DNA of 64,000 nucleotides, taken from positions 12,799,560 through 12,863,559 of the forward strand of contig HG738140.1 of NCBI GenBank assembly GCA_000499405.2. Direction: 5' to 3'. The notes under the pieces were generated by a model, which made no database searches, was not told the DNA's origin, and saw only the letters and a list, made by a program, of their open reading frames with translations. Shown in pieces: positions 41,501 to 55,300 of this stretch (position 1 is its first letter; the number at the start of each line of letters is the position of its first letter). Source of the stretch: Onchocerca volvulus (lineage: Eukaryota; Nematoda; Chromadorea; Rhabditida; Onchocercidae). The position numbers were made by a program, and so were the translations under genes.

Positions 41501-42946
41501 AAAAGAATTGAAATTTCCATCCTTCTTCCTCTTCTGTTAACAGTAATAGATCTTAACACTACATGCCATGAGGTCTTTGAACGAAAACTTTTGAACGAAA
41601 ACCGAAATTAAAATTGAAGTGATAACAGGTAAGAGTAATTGTTAGCTATCAATTTGAACAAGATATAATGATCCTAGCTACTCCTACCGCGGCCGTATCT
41701 TTTATCTCCCTGTAGTTTTTGTTGTATTTGTCAGGAGAAAAATATGCACTTTTTCCTTTTTTTTTTTGTTAAATTTTAGCGGTTTGCTTGAGATTTATCG
41801 CTTTCCTCTGATTCATTTAGTGAATTACGTTCCTTTTCACGTTATAACGTTACGTAATAATTACTTTTCACGCAACAATACATGTTTATTTTGCTAGATG
41901 AAAGTTAGCATCATACCTCAAGCATATTTATAAGTCTTTTAAAAGTATATAAAAGACGCTGAAAGCACCGCGGTTGAAGATTATACTTTGTTGTTCCTTT
42001 CTCTCTCTTCCCCCTCTCTCTCTTCTTAAATATTGAGTTTAAATTTAAATGTAAGTTCAAGTTGAAATCCTCCGAAACATATATCTGACCTTACGCATGT
42101 TGACTGTTTATTTTGCCATGTAATAATTTTTGATCATATTCTTTGATTTTGGAAATTTGTGATTTGATATTAAGTAATAAGGAGATACATTTTATATGAC
42201 CTTTATCGTTCTAAACAACTGATCGTCTCCATTATAGCGATGCTGCATATTATGGTAAATTTTTTTCAAATTTCTGTCGTAATTTTTAAAATTTATTGTT
42301 AATCATAATATGTTACTAACAAATGTGCAATTTATTATATTTCCTAGATATAAAGCATAGTATTTGAGGTTTTAGCTATTACTATGCTTCAGGTAAAATT
42401 TCCTGTTTCACACCATTTAAATTATTATTTCTCCATAGATAGTTTTCGTAGAATAAGCAGATATGAAACTGCATTTAAAGAAATGTTAATGCGACGGTAG
42501 TCTGTACAGTGCTTATCAACCTGTACGCATAATACACTATTCTTGTAAGACAGAAAATAAAATAAGCAGAAAATGCATTTAATGATTTCATTTATTAAAC
42601 GATGATAAAACGAACATATATCACATTACTCATTGGAAATTCTTATGTCATAACATTTAAACCGATTGGTTTATATTTTTGGGACCAATGTTATACTTTT
42701 TTGTATGTTGCAGTTGTTGAATAGGAACTTTACTGAATGATTATTAAGAATTCTTCAATCTAAAACAAGTATCAGTATTTAAATACTGCATATCTTTCTC
42801 GAATATTTTGAAACAAACAGATTTCACGCTTAAGAAATCATCTTGTTTGTATCATATTTTGCGAATTGTTTATTGGTTGACTTAACATTTTTAATACTTA
42901 TATTTCAGATTAACAACATTATGTTTTTATCAGATTATCCACGACT

Positions 42947-42974
42947 TTACAGCCATTAATCGTTAATGCTGTAA
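42947..42974 (+). promoter_or_regulatory. Hairpin in the 5' leader of the galactosyltransferase gene
   Basis: TTACAGCCATTAA and TTAATGCTGTAA pair with a one-base bulge around TCG, ending seven bases before the ATG at 42981. The left arm contains the only good acceptor (TTTACAG) close to the start. The other candidate is TTTCAG at 42908. Confidence 0.6.
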
Positions 42975-42980
42975 GACAGA

Positions 42981-45900
42981 ATGGCGATAAAATGTTTGTA
43001 TTTGTCAATGAAGCAGTTATTCTTGATTCTTATAATGGCAACTTGTTTTTATTTAATCATTGATAAATCAGTCATGCCATCAAGGTTTGTTATCATATTA
43101 TTTCCAGTAGAAAAATGGTTTATGCTAATGTATCGGTTCTGATTAGATTATATATATATATGCTTATATGTATGCTTAATATACGTATGTGTTTATTTAA
43201 TCATTTACCCAAATTTCAACTTTGATATTTCATTTTATTGTGAGGACATAATAATATAATGGATGTAATGGAAATACTGTATATGTATGATAATATGTTA
43301 AGTCTGCAAATCGAGAAAACATTATATGTGATGGTATGTTATATTATTGGATGATGCTTCAGTAGTCTTTCAGATTGAAAACCAAGAAACCACGTTACAT
43401 TTTAAGTATTGAACAGCAACAGCAGCAGAGTACTGTCAACAGAAAATTACCGACTATTCATAATGAAAGAACCAAAGGAAATGAAGAAAGTATCATTGAA
43501 CTTGTTCAGAACGATCATGAAGTAGTATTGGAACGAATAAGGTTTGCTTTTTTTGGTAATTTATTTCTCTTGACATTGTTAATTTCTTTACCAGAATTTT
43601 TTTTTATTTTTCGGATTTCTGTTCTTAGCAGAAATGATACATCCCAACATAATTGATACATCCTAAACAAAAACCAAACATAACAAAGCAAATAGATGAA
43701 TATAAATGGCATATGTATAAATGTATCAATAGAGATGCTATGAATCTTCATTTCCAGTTTTGTATACCGTGATATGTGTACGAGAGACAGGAAACTTTTT
43801 TACTTTTATATTTTTTTTATATCAGTTGGAACTAGCAAACAGTTGTAAGAGAGACATAATGAAAAAAAAAAAAAAAAAAATTAGGATTCTTATTAATCAT
43901 ATAAATAAGTATTGTTGGATGAATGGTCGCTATGAAAATCAGGAAGCATCATTTCTTCATTTTCATTTCATTTTTGTATCCAGATCACCGGATATTGATA
44001 TGCAGCGGAACGGAACATCAGCTATTGTAACTGTCAATATGGATGATAAACTACTCACAGAGGATATTTCATTACTTGATGAATTTGAAAAGCATTCATT
44101 GAAAAAATTATGTCCAAATCCAGAAGACAACAGAAAATTGAGTAAGTTGCAAAAAAAGATCGACACATTAAATGAGTACCCAAAATTGTTAAGCTATTAG
44201 CAATTTTTTTTTCTTTTTTTTTATATAGATTTTATGAGCATAATTCTAGTCTTGTGGGAGTAAGCTTCGAGCCAAATTGTACGGATTTTATATTTTTTTT
44301 TTCCGTTTTCTCTAAATACGAAATATAGTTGGTTATAAGTCTGCATAATTGCTGTTGTAAATGTTTTCTAAATATTTAGAAAATAAATATTGGTACTTTG
44401 ATAGACTCGATGGATTAGTGGAAACATATAATTGAAATTATTCTCAGAAAAAAGAAAAATTGAATAAAATTCGGAAAGTTGCAAAAGCTAATCTTATTAA
44501 CAATAAAACAGAACATTTAGAAAGTAGTTAAATCTATAAGAATTACTTTACCTTTATGTACTACTATTTCAGTCGGACAATTACCACAAGCAGTGCTTCT
44601 AATGACAAACTTGAAGGAAGCTGAAGTACAAAAACATTATCCATATTTAAAGCCTGGTGGACACTGGAAACCAGAGGATTGCATTACTGAACATAAAGTG
44701 ACTTTTTGTTGGCATCATTTCAAAATTTTAATTGATTAAGATGAATGATCTATTATTTCGTTATTTAGATTTCAGTTCTTGATGTCTTCCTGCAAAATAT
44801 ACAGAATTTACAAGAATGTATAAAGTGCTAAATAATGATTTATTGGAAAATTTTCTGACATTTAGAAATTTTGTTATGGCCTCATATATGTTTCGTACTG
44901 GGTTAGAAATCATAAAGTCTTATGAAAGAGAAAAACAGTTCTTTGTTTGTATTTGCTTCTGAAACTTTTCTTATAATGTGCTTTTTGTTTCAGATAGCTG
45001 TGATTATTCCATTCCGAGATCGTCAAACACATTTGACACGTCTTATCGATTTTCTTGTTCCAGTCTTCAGGAGACAGCAGTTGGATTTCCGATTCATTGT
45101 TACAGAACAGGTATGAGAAGAATAAAAACTAACACAAATATACATCTGATTTTTAAAATCTTTTGAAATTTTAAGATATCTTTGAAGTTATTATTATGGA
45201 ATTTTGTAGTTTATTATATCCTTGACGTTGTATGTTCTATGTGAATGAAAAAATCTCTCAACATCATTGCATTTCGTCGTCATGATTTGATGTAATTTTA
45301 TTATTAAACAAGATTCTTATGCAGTAGAATTGTGATGTTTGAGTCCTTTGATTTTTCAGTATGGTAAGGACTTGTTTAACAAAGGCCGAATAATGAATGC
45401 AGCATTCCGCTTGGCTGAACGTCTCAATGTTAGCTGTGTTATATTTCATGATGTTGATATGTTTCCGCAGGACGATCGTAATTTCTACGGTTGTCCACCA
45501 ACACCACGTCACCTTGGTGCTTTTGTTAGTAATCTTGGCTACCAGTAAGTTCTCTTTTTCAAATAAAATCACTTTTATTTATTATTTAGTTTGAGCGGTT
45601 TCGAGTCCATTCGCTAGAGAATTTTATTCCGTAGTTCTATTTAATTATCAGTTTGATGCCTAATATTTTTACTCACATTTTATTAAAACGGTTACTTTAT
45701 TAAAACGATTCTAAACAATTTCGATTTCAAAATAATGCTTCAAGTTGTGCTAAAATCGGAGATAAATGTCAGCTGTTTATTTCTCAATTTTTTTTTTTAC
45801 TTACTGCAATTACTTCTGTAAGCAATAGGTGTTAATCATTTTTTTCCTATATTCTTCAGGTAATTAGTGTTATGGTTTATTTTTAAGACTAAATAACGAA

Positions 45901-47237
45901 TTTGCATTGTGTAGCTTCTTGAAAAACACCTAGTGAGGACTGTGATTCGATATGATGAAAAAATTATCATTAATAGATTATGGTATAAAGAAATAGTTGG
46001 CGGCGTTCTAGCAATTAGCATGGATGATTACCGAGCAGTAAATGGCTATTCGAATATGTATTGGGGCTGGGGTGGTGAAGACGATGATATGGGTCAGTGT
46101 CGACGATTTTTTATTATAGTCTCTGAATTTTCAAAATAGCTTATAAATTTGAATGTTTCATGAAATGGCAGATTACTAGTGTTGAGAGCTTGTTGAAGTG
46201 ATTGTTGTATAGTTATGTTTGATGTGCGGTTGTAACTGCAAAAGAGTGTGTTATGATAAAAATAGATGACGTAAATCTATTATCTATTGGAATTGGTTAT
46301 GAAATTCGAATAAAATATATATTCGAAATAAAGGAAAATTTCGATGGTTATGTATTTTAATGTACTCTGATTTATTATATTGTAGGAAAACGAATAATGG
46401 CACAAAATCTAACTATTGAAAGACCTGATACTATGATAGGTCGATTTACCATGCTAAAACATATGAAGAGAGAACGAGCTGCACCAAAATTAGTGTATGT
46501 TCCCTATATTATTATGCTTTTTTCCTTAGCATATTATCTATATTTCGTATTCATCAGAAATTGAAATTTTAGAAATCATTGCGTTTCCTTTAGCGATACC
46601 TGTCCCTGTTTAGCAGGAAAAGATATAAAATTGACGACACTGAGTCTTATTTCCAAATAATTATCGAAGATATAGGTCTTGCAATAGCTAAAGATGTCGT
46701 TTCAAATCTACATAATTTAGTTCAAATATTTAGTTAAGCTATTTATAAGTTACTGACACATTGCCTAATTTTATAAGATTATATTATCATCTTATATTTG
46801 TTTATTAAGAAAATCAGTGGATATATTCAGTCAGACAAAATTCGGTCATTCTCTTTTTTTTTTTGCAGATATAAGTTATTAGGCGAAGCTGAAACACGCT
46901 ATCAAACTGATGGTTTAAATGTTACTTCATGGAAAATATTGAAGGTTTGTTGTCGAAAATTCAAATAAATATGCATTTCTCTGCAGTTTTACTTAGTTTC
47001 ATTACTAGAAATAAAATTCATTTTCCGTTCATTTTAATTTTAAAAAAAAATGTTTTGATTTCATGATTTCAGAAAAGCTAGGAATCAAATGAAATATATT
47101 GTTGTTCTTATCTGATTTCGAGCTGTAATTAGGAATTGATTTGAAAGTTAATAATTTTAATTTTGCAGCTTACGTTACGGTCTTTATATTATCATATATA
47201 TATTGATGTTGGTAAGCCGCCTCCAGAATGGGTATGA
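42981..47237 (+). CDS. Beta-1,4-galactosyltransferase family enzyme (BRE-4-like)
   Basis: Ten exons in continuous phase: 42981-43084, 43374-43541, 43984-44141, 44573-44697, 44994-45110, 45360-45544, 45977-46092, 46386-46494, 46869-46944 and 47169-47237, giving 408 residues. It is a type II Golgi protein: a short basic cytosolic end, one membrane anchor at about 12-27 (LFLILIMATCFYLII), a Q-rich stem, then the GT7 catalytic domain. Family motifs are LKPGGHWKPEDCI, AVIIPFRDR (about 187-195), the metal-binding DVD in IFHDVDMFP (255-257), GGVLAISMDDY and MYWGWGGEDDD (about 314-323). The enzyme transfers a hexose from a UDP-sugar to GlcNAc-ended glycans. The C. elegans relative BRE-4 is a GalNAc-transferase for arthro-series glycolipids, and donor specificity cannot be settled here. 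The protein ends in PPPEWV shortly after the catalytic domain. Confidence 0.93.
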
Positions 47238-48660
47238 AAGTTTTTGGCGTTCTACGACTAGAGAGTTCTTTTCATTTTTTGAATTATGTAATCTTAAAAA
47301 AAAAGAATTCGATTCTACTGGTTTTATGTAAAATCTCATCATACTTCTAATATCGCTCAAAGAAATCTAAAGATGGGTCAGCTATACTAACGAGTAGATA
47401 AAATAAATTTAGTTGAAATCTTTTGAAAACATATTTTCGTTGGATTCTATAGAAAAAAAAAAAAAAATAGTTCTTGACTTCAAAAAAAACCATAGACTAA
47501 AGAGCTATCTTGTTATTTGTTGGATGGCCTGAGATTGGATTTTCATTCATGCAAATATTTACTATTTTACCTTCTCTAAAGTGCTATTTACCTTGACATT
47601 CCTCCTCTCAACGATTCACGATTACAATTAGTTTTGTTGAAGACACTATGTTTTGCAATTACTTGGTACGATTTCATACAGTTTTTCAAATTTATAATTT
47701 ACATGAATCAAACGGTCTTTGTAGGAAATTTGAAAGTGTTCTTCTGAACGATGATTAATTTTATCGCTCCTTCTGCGAATTCACTTAAATCACAGTAATA
47801 TCTTTATTTCTAACTTGTTTAAATTATAAATATGCATGTAACTTCTAGCTGATTTGGTCAGATGCCGTGAAGTATCTTTTGACTAAGCGATACAAATATA
47901 TCTCTTTATTCACTGTCAAAAAAAGTAATTTTGCAGTGTTTTTGTTTTTGAAACATTAGTACTTTAATGTTCAATTTTTTTTTGGCTATTTATTGTTGTT
48001 TATGCCGACTTATTAACTTCGTGATTGATATCTTGTTTTTGATTTCTTTCTCTTTGATCTCAAGTGCATAATTATTGCCCTTATCTACGATTCAATTTTT
48101 GAATTACTCGTGGAATATTTATCTCTCAGTTTTTTCTTTATCATTTTGCAAACAATATTGACTTGATGGATTAAGTATTTAAGGACAGTGAAATAATCAA
48201 TGTGTCTTAAAAGTCATATCTTATTTGATTTAGCTTCATTTCCCTTTCATTATCCTGAAAGCCTCTATTGATGGTGATAGCATGTTCATATTATCATAGC
48301 TACAATTCACTTCCATATTGCCTGGATTTTTGTATTATTTGTTACTATTGAAGCAAGCATTTATTTTTTATCGAATCCATCATCCTTTCTCCTCTTCTTT
48401 TCTCTTCGTACGCAATAGTTAAATAATGTTTTTTACCATATAATTCTGTAATATTATAACCAATACATCTTATTCTATTTTTTTATGAATTCCGATCTAA
48501 AGAAAAAATAAATAAAATAATAGATAGTATTCTAAAATGTGATAGAATATCGTTTGCTATTTCATGTGTTGCTTACATGAATGATTTAATTTCTTGTTTG
48601 TTATCGACATAGTATGTATTTTTTGTTTTCATTATTATTATTCTCTATCCTCTTTATTAA

Positions 48661-48780
48661 TATTATTACTTAAAATCTGCTTGTATTCATAATGATATTA
48701 TTAGAATTTCATAATTTTATTAGTATTATTATTTAAAATCTGCTTGTATTCATAATGATATTATTAGAATTTCATAATAT
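48661..48780. repeat. 2 x ~63 bp tandem duplication
   Basis: A unit containing TTAAAATCTGCTTGTATTCA and ATAATGATATTATTAGAATT occurs twice in succession with hardly any differences, so the duplication is recent. Confidence 0.9.
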
Positions 48781-51603
48781 TCCTTAGTCAGATTTAAAAT
48801 TTCTCTTTTATGTACCTCGTGTTTTGCTCTAATGAAGAAATTGAATTTAGCAACCAGAAATATATCGTTATTTAATATTCTTAATCCCTACTTCCACATA
48901 TTTTAACTGCTGTAATTAATGGTTTTAATTTTGGCATATCCGAAAATTATTTCTGGAAAAACTGTGATTGTAAAAAATCCGAATTTCGCTTATAATTTTT
49001 GCGGGCGAAATTATGTGCAGATTTGTTAATTAATTTCTCATAGTCTTACTTTCCTTTTTTCTATTAAATGTCAGATTGAAAATGTGATTATTTGATATGG
49101 AAATATTCATCACACTTGTATCTTTTCAAATTGTTCATGTTTTGTGATGGCTCAACTTTCCAGATATATTCAGACATAAACTCAGGTTAAATATGTGTAA
49201 TTGTTGCTTTATGTCTGCCAGAACTGAGTTGATATCCCAGGTTAACAATGTTGATTATTTATCAAGAAATAGTCTTTATTTATTGATCGATTTCTTTTCC
49301 CATAAGCACCAATTCAAAATTTATTTTCATATCAGTAAACTAATAACATCAGTGAAAAAAAAAAGAAAAAAAAAAGCTTTTCATTTTTTCCTCTCCCTGA
49401 AATCTGCTTATTTCTACTTAGTTCTGCTCCACATGTCATGGTGATTATTATCCTAATTTTATTAAGTTGCACTAGATTCGAAATTCGTTTGAATATAATT
49501 TGTAAGAAGTATATTTGAATGTAGTGTTTTATTTATTGTTATAAGTTAATATTTATGCATTTGCAAAATAAAATTGCAACGAATTTTTGCTTTCTTTTTT
49601 TTTTTTTTTTCATTAGATAAAGAGAAGATTTTAAGAATTTCCAAATCTATCACCTAATTCACCTCCTCTATTCGACACATCTCCTAATACACATAATTTG
49701 ACGAAATATCGGTGATGACATTATTAATTCTAATAGTACTAATTTATTAATTTAAATTTTCCCTTTCACTACGTTCTGTTATCAAGAGATTGCTTTGAAG
49801 AGAAAATCTAATGCGGAAGAATTGAGTTTAAATTCTGGGAAATAAGCGGAACATGAATGCTTAGCAAAAATTTCATTTTCTTCAGAATCTCTCGAACAAT
49901 AAGCAAAACCAAAAGGTGAAATATCATTTTACTGAAATAGATATCGATATATAGTTTTATCAAATTTGCAATTACATCTATGTCTGCACTGAACGAAGTG
50001 GAATACTCCTTGTATTTCAAACAAAAAGTCCGAAATTAAGCCAAGAAATCAAGCTGTATGTTCGAATTCCTTAAGTGAGCCTTATTAAATTCATCAGCTT
50101 TTACATAACTTAAATTGATGATTACCAAGCTTATTTGATGTTCATGGGATGGAAGTTTCGCTTGAATAAGCTTATTTCGTCACTTTTTTGCTAATAAACT
50201 CAAATTTAATGTTTATAAATTTCCGTATTAGATTGAATTTTTTTTTACTCGAAGGATTTAGTAATAGTAATAAACGAAATGTCTGAGATATAGTTTCGTT
50301 TTTTAAAAGAGAAAAAAAACGATCAAATTAAAGAAATAGATCTATTTTACATGATTTAGATAAAGGAATTCAGTATTATTTTATAAATAATGCAAATTTC
50401 AATATCCTAAGGATCTTACTAATTGTTACAGAATTTGTATAATACCATACTTGATGGAAATAATTTCTTCTTTTGCAAGGTATGCAAATTTTTACGAAGT
50501 GTTGCAAATCAACTTAAAATATTGCATCCGAATTTTGCTTGTCATTTTTTTTTTTGCGAGGAATATGAGAATAATGAATTAGGTGATTTTTTTTTTTAAT
50601 TTAGATGGAATTGTAAAATTTTTTTCCTCCATTTCTAATATTTTTACTTTTCCTTCTTCGTTTTCCTTACTCTGACTTTCTTGTCTTTCTTTAAAAAAAA
50701 AAAAAAAAGAAATAAAATAAAAAAAAAAACAAGTTCTGTAATTAAGATTAATTTGCTCTGAATTTTATTTTCGATTCAAATAAAGTGTGTAAAGTGAGTT
50801 ATAAATTATTTAAGTATTTCTGAGTACGGAAATATTAGATAGGTCATTTTTTAAAAATAACTTCATTTTTTAAAAATAAAAATGAAAATTCAAATCTCTT
50901 AAGATTCCGTATCTTAACAATGAACATGACATGAACGTCCGGATGATTTTATTCGATGATAGGTAGTATTGCAACAATACTAAGACAAGAGATTCCAATA
51001 ATCAGCTAATGTTAGCAAGCTTTATCAGAGAAGTAATCAAATCATCGAAACTTTAATTTTCTTCGAAGTTTCTTTTAAAAAAAGTAAGTTGCCAATTTGG
51101 GAAAAATTACAGCGATGAGAATTATTCATATAAATATTACTGTGGTCATTTAAGATTTATTGAATGTTTTGTTTTCTTAAAGATAATCTGATAAGTTCTG
51201 TTTTAGTAGACGCATGTTAAAAGTTTCTCATTTTTGGATGACCTGAGATGGTGTGAGAAAATTTTCATGAAAAGTTCTTAAAGTATGGATTTGCGGGTAT
51301 TTGCAAAATTTTGCAATGTTTATTATATTTAATATAAGCTAATAAATGGATAACAAGTAAATTACAAAGTTTGAAACCATTTCCTTACATTTCTGATCAA
51401 ACCGACATAAAAAGTAGAAAAGTTGCAAAAATAGACATCCTTCAAACATTGCAAAAATTCGTAAGCCAAATAAATAATAAGTCAAAGAAAATCCTCAAAT
51501 ACAAAATTTCATTATTCTTCAGCAAGCATTTATCATTTGCATTTGATAATTGTTGAAATAATCATTGTTTGAACTATCAATCGAATAACACGAATATCAT
51601 TTT

Positions 51604-51675
51604 CAGATCACTCATCGCTCTCTGTATTATCAACTTATGTTGATATTTGAAAGCCATCACCTGAATGGGAATGAA
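51604..51675 (+). pseudogene. Fossil copy of galactosyltransferase last exon
   Basis: The sequence after TTTTCAGAT here (TCTCTGTATTATCA, ATGTTGATATTTG, CACCTGAATGGGAATGAAA) aligns with the true last exon of the upstream galactosyltransferase gene at 47169-47245 (TCTTTATATTATCA, ATTGATGTTGGT, CTCCAGAATGGGTATGAAA). The similarity continues a few bases past the stop. The frame is broken by indels. It is a decayed duplicate 4.4 kb downstream. Confidence 0.65.
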
Positions 51676-52365
51676 AATTTTTTGAAATCTAAAACCATCG
51701 ATCTTTTTACTCGATTTTACAGATTTTGTTCTCTGTTTCATTTTTTGCTATATTTCAAAGTTACCCTGAATTAATAGCAATGAATGAAATAAAGAGAAGA
51801 AAAGTTTTGTCATCTTTTCTTTCTCTTTCTCCTTTTTTTTTAAATAAGATCAAAAATTAATCTTTTGTCAAAGTTAAATATCTGTTTTGTACAAAAAAAA
51901 AGCAACAAATTCAATTTGCCGATAAATTTATTGGAAAAATTTGTTTACAATCTCATTATATTTTCAATACATTTGCATTTTCTTCTTGCAAGTAAAATTA
52001 ATTTTTGATTGATCCGTCTATTGTCTTTTTAAATTTATTTTCATTCTGAATATATTCGCATATTTTTTTTGGGATTTAATCAGAAATGATAAAATTATAT
52101 TCAACTATTCATTGAAGCGAAATCGATATACTTACTGTTGCTTAGTATATTCGATATTTTGTACGAATATATAAATAAATTCTTTTTTAAAGCGAATTAC
52201 AAAGTTCAAAAGAGATGACTGATTTTTTTTGTCTAATTATCCTTCTTTGTTCAAATAATAGGTTGGGAAAATGCAAATTGACAATTTTTCATTTTAATTT
52301 TACAAATTTCAGCACAGATTAATTAGATGAAAGAAATAAGAAAGACGAAGGTATCAATCAATAAA

Positions 52366-55300
52366 TTACATTAAATAAAGGACAAAAAAGACGATGAAGA
52401 AGAGAAGGAAAATAATCGGGAATAGAAAGCGTGAAACAAGATCAATTCCGTGATTGTGCTTGAAATTGGCGCATTTTGTATCATATGCAACTTCCACCGT
52501 CTAAAAAAAAAATTATCAGAAAATTGTTAGAATTACTTAATCTTATATCGCATTGTTTCTGTTATAAATTTTTGTAATTTCCAGATTTTTTAAATCAACT
52601 TATAGTGGAGTTAAACTTTCGTTAAAGCACAAAAATCAGTCTACAATGACCAAAGATAGGGAAAAAATATTCGGATAAGTTAATTAAGTTTTTAATATTT
52701 TACATTTTTCGGAAATATTTTACCTCTCTAGTAACAGTAAGAGGAGATTCATCATCCTTCAAGGCTTTTCCATCTCTGTATCGAATGGTCCTTCTGATTC
52801 CACAACGAATCACAATGAAATATTCAATCAATGATGCGAATGTCAAAAAAAGACAGAAGAGAAGCCATACTTGCAAGCCACTGACACCATATGTTGTTAA
52901 ATTATGTTGAGGATAGAAAATCTATAAAAAATTTGCTTAATTATCCAAGAATAGCCTAGTAATTGATGTTAATTTGATGAATGCGGTAGTACAAATCAAT
53001 GAATTTTCATTATTTTCAACTAATTTTTATCATAATTATCAAACTTATAATCGCCCAACAGTAGCTTTGTTCATCCCAAAATTTTCATAAATTTATTCAG
53101 TCAAAATTACAATCGAAACAATATTTTTCTACAGTTGTAATTAATAATCAATCAAAATTAACCAAAATAGAAGCGAAGATGAAGAATGGCACTGCGGCGC
53201 TAATTGTTCGTGGAACTGACCATGAGCCATGGATCCAAAAATGAAGCCATGATACCAATATCTATAATATAATATAATTTAAAAAAAAATTTGATTGTAA
53301 TTAAGAATCTGATTTTTCAACTTAAAATTGATGCAGATAATTGCAATTCATATTTAAAAAAAAAAACTTTCCATTACATTCCATTTTACAATTTTTTTTT
53401 TGAATTTCAGTAACTTAAATCGACAAACACTAAACATATGCATTAAATTTTCATCAGCTACCGTTATCGTATTCTTCTCTTTGGATAAACTGACAATATG
53501 TGCTATTATTTAGTCTATCAAATATATGGAAATAAATATTAGAAATACTATATCGCTAAACAAAAATCTTATAATTACAATTTCTCCTCAAGAGCTTGCA
53601 AAAATATTTAGAAATTTGTAAAAAAAGGATTCTAAAACTTGAAATAAAACTTCAAGATCTAGATGCTTATTGTAATTAAAATATCAATTTGGCAAAATTT
53701 TTTGTTTTAGTAGATTCAGCTATCGGTAACTACTAATTATTTCATAAAATCAGAATCGGTGAACAAGATGAAAATTTTGCATAACCATTTATCAAAAAGT
53801 AATTATCATTATAAAAGTTGTAATTGATGATTTAATTTTCAAATTGAGATTTTTAATCATTAATTTAATGGATTTGTAATATTTTACCAGAAATATGGAT
53901 GGGATCAAAACACGCCAAAATGATTCGGACGATGAGCCAGTGAATGTTATGAGAACATCGATGCATGAATATATACCTATAAAATGGCTTGTAACTATTT
54001 TTTATCTAATCAATATATCAACTTTTAGCTTTAATTGTTTCTTTATCACTCGAAGGTTCTATAAGAACTGATGGATTGATAATTTTAACACAAAAAATCT
54101 CACTTTTGTTAGGTATTTACACGTCTGACACGTACATTCACGTATTTGAAATAAAGATTTTGATGATTTAAACAGCCTTTGCAAATCAACAATTAACAAT
54201 ATCATTTCCATTTGCTAATTGTTTTTGAAATTCACTAATCATTTTTCAATCTCGATGAAGCGTTGAAATCATATTACTTTAAAATTGAGCCAAAAAAATT
54301 ATTAAATTATGAGAAAAATTCTTTGAAATTTTTAAAATTATCCCTTTTTAGATTTGAAAAATCGAGTAAATTTCAAAACAAATATTAATAGAATTACAAA
54401 AAAAAAAGATATTGAGAAGTTAGCAAAAATTAAAAAAAAAAAGAAAAAAAACCAACCGATCGTATAATTTCCAGCACAATCTTCCGCTACTGCTTCTTTA
54501 AATTCATATGAACCGCTCAACAATTCTTGTGATACTTCAACTGGTATTACAGTTGGTGGTGAATTTGCCCATAAATAGACGATGTCTTCGATTGGATATT
54601 TATCTATAAGTAAAATGAGATGAGTAAATTAGTGCAAAATTTGCTGCATAAGATTTTTGTTTTTTGATTTTTGATCTTTGATTGATTTTTGGTTTGATTT
54701 TTGATTTTTGCATAGGAATGCAAGACTTCAAAATAAACTATCAATCGATATTCTAATTTTCTACTATATATTATCTATCTTCGGTAATATATTAATTATT
54801 CTTTTCTATCACTCTCATCCTTAATTGTAATACAAATAATTCATTTGTTTTACTTATGGAAAAAAGAGTGATTGTAAAAAAACTATGTTTAACATTGTAA
54901 TTCTATCAGTTTATCAAATAGATCGGTGAATGATTACATAAACTATTTGCTGTTTTTTTTTTCTTCCTTTGTTTATCAATTAAACAAATCATGAATTATT
55001 TATTTCACGCATCTTTTCATAGATTCATTAGTATAGTCATTCAAAATGAACTTACAGCTTGATAGTCTTAATTTGATCATTCGGGTATTTTCAAACGGAT
55101 ATTTGGGTCCATATTCTACTGGCACTGTTACTGTACGCCTTCAATTATGTCATAAAAATTGCTACAATAATGAACTGATTTAAACAAATTGTACTCGACA
55201 ATTTCATGAATTCAATGTTTGCTTTAATTTTGTTATCATTTGGAGGAAGCATTAGATGAACAAATTAACAATTTGTTCTATGATTAGCGGTTCAAAACTT

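Larger units (their letters stand above)
37656..42946. other. Repeat-rich intergenic region
   Basis: This 5.3 kb lies between the divergent branching-enzyme and galactosyltransferase genes. It holds a 39-base A-run at 37881-37919, a relic first exon at 38143-38232, a long (CATA)n array at 38451-38556 and many poly-A/T tracts. A CT-rich patch lies near 42000-42025. No further gene was supported. Confidence 0.5.
47238..52365. other. 5 kb convergent intergenic region
   Basis: AT-rich DNA lies between the convergent galactosyltransferase and channel genes. It contains a 63-bp tandem duplication, homopolymer tracts and a fossil exon near 51604. No intact gene was found. The open frames at 49193-49444, 50020-49808 and 51371-51556 have no recognisable motif. 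Confidence 0.5.

Noticed and set aside
47520..51255. Shared TTGGATG-CCTGAG strings near 47519 and 51234
   Set aside because: Short, and in the wrong order relative to the true and fossil last exons to support one block duplication.
54654..54710. TTTTTGATTTTTGATC repeats
   Set aside because: Simple T-rich low-complexity sequence in a channel intron.
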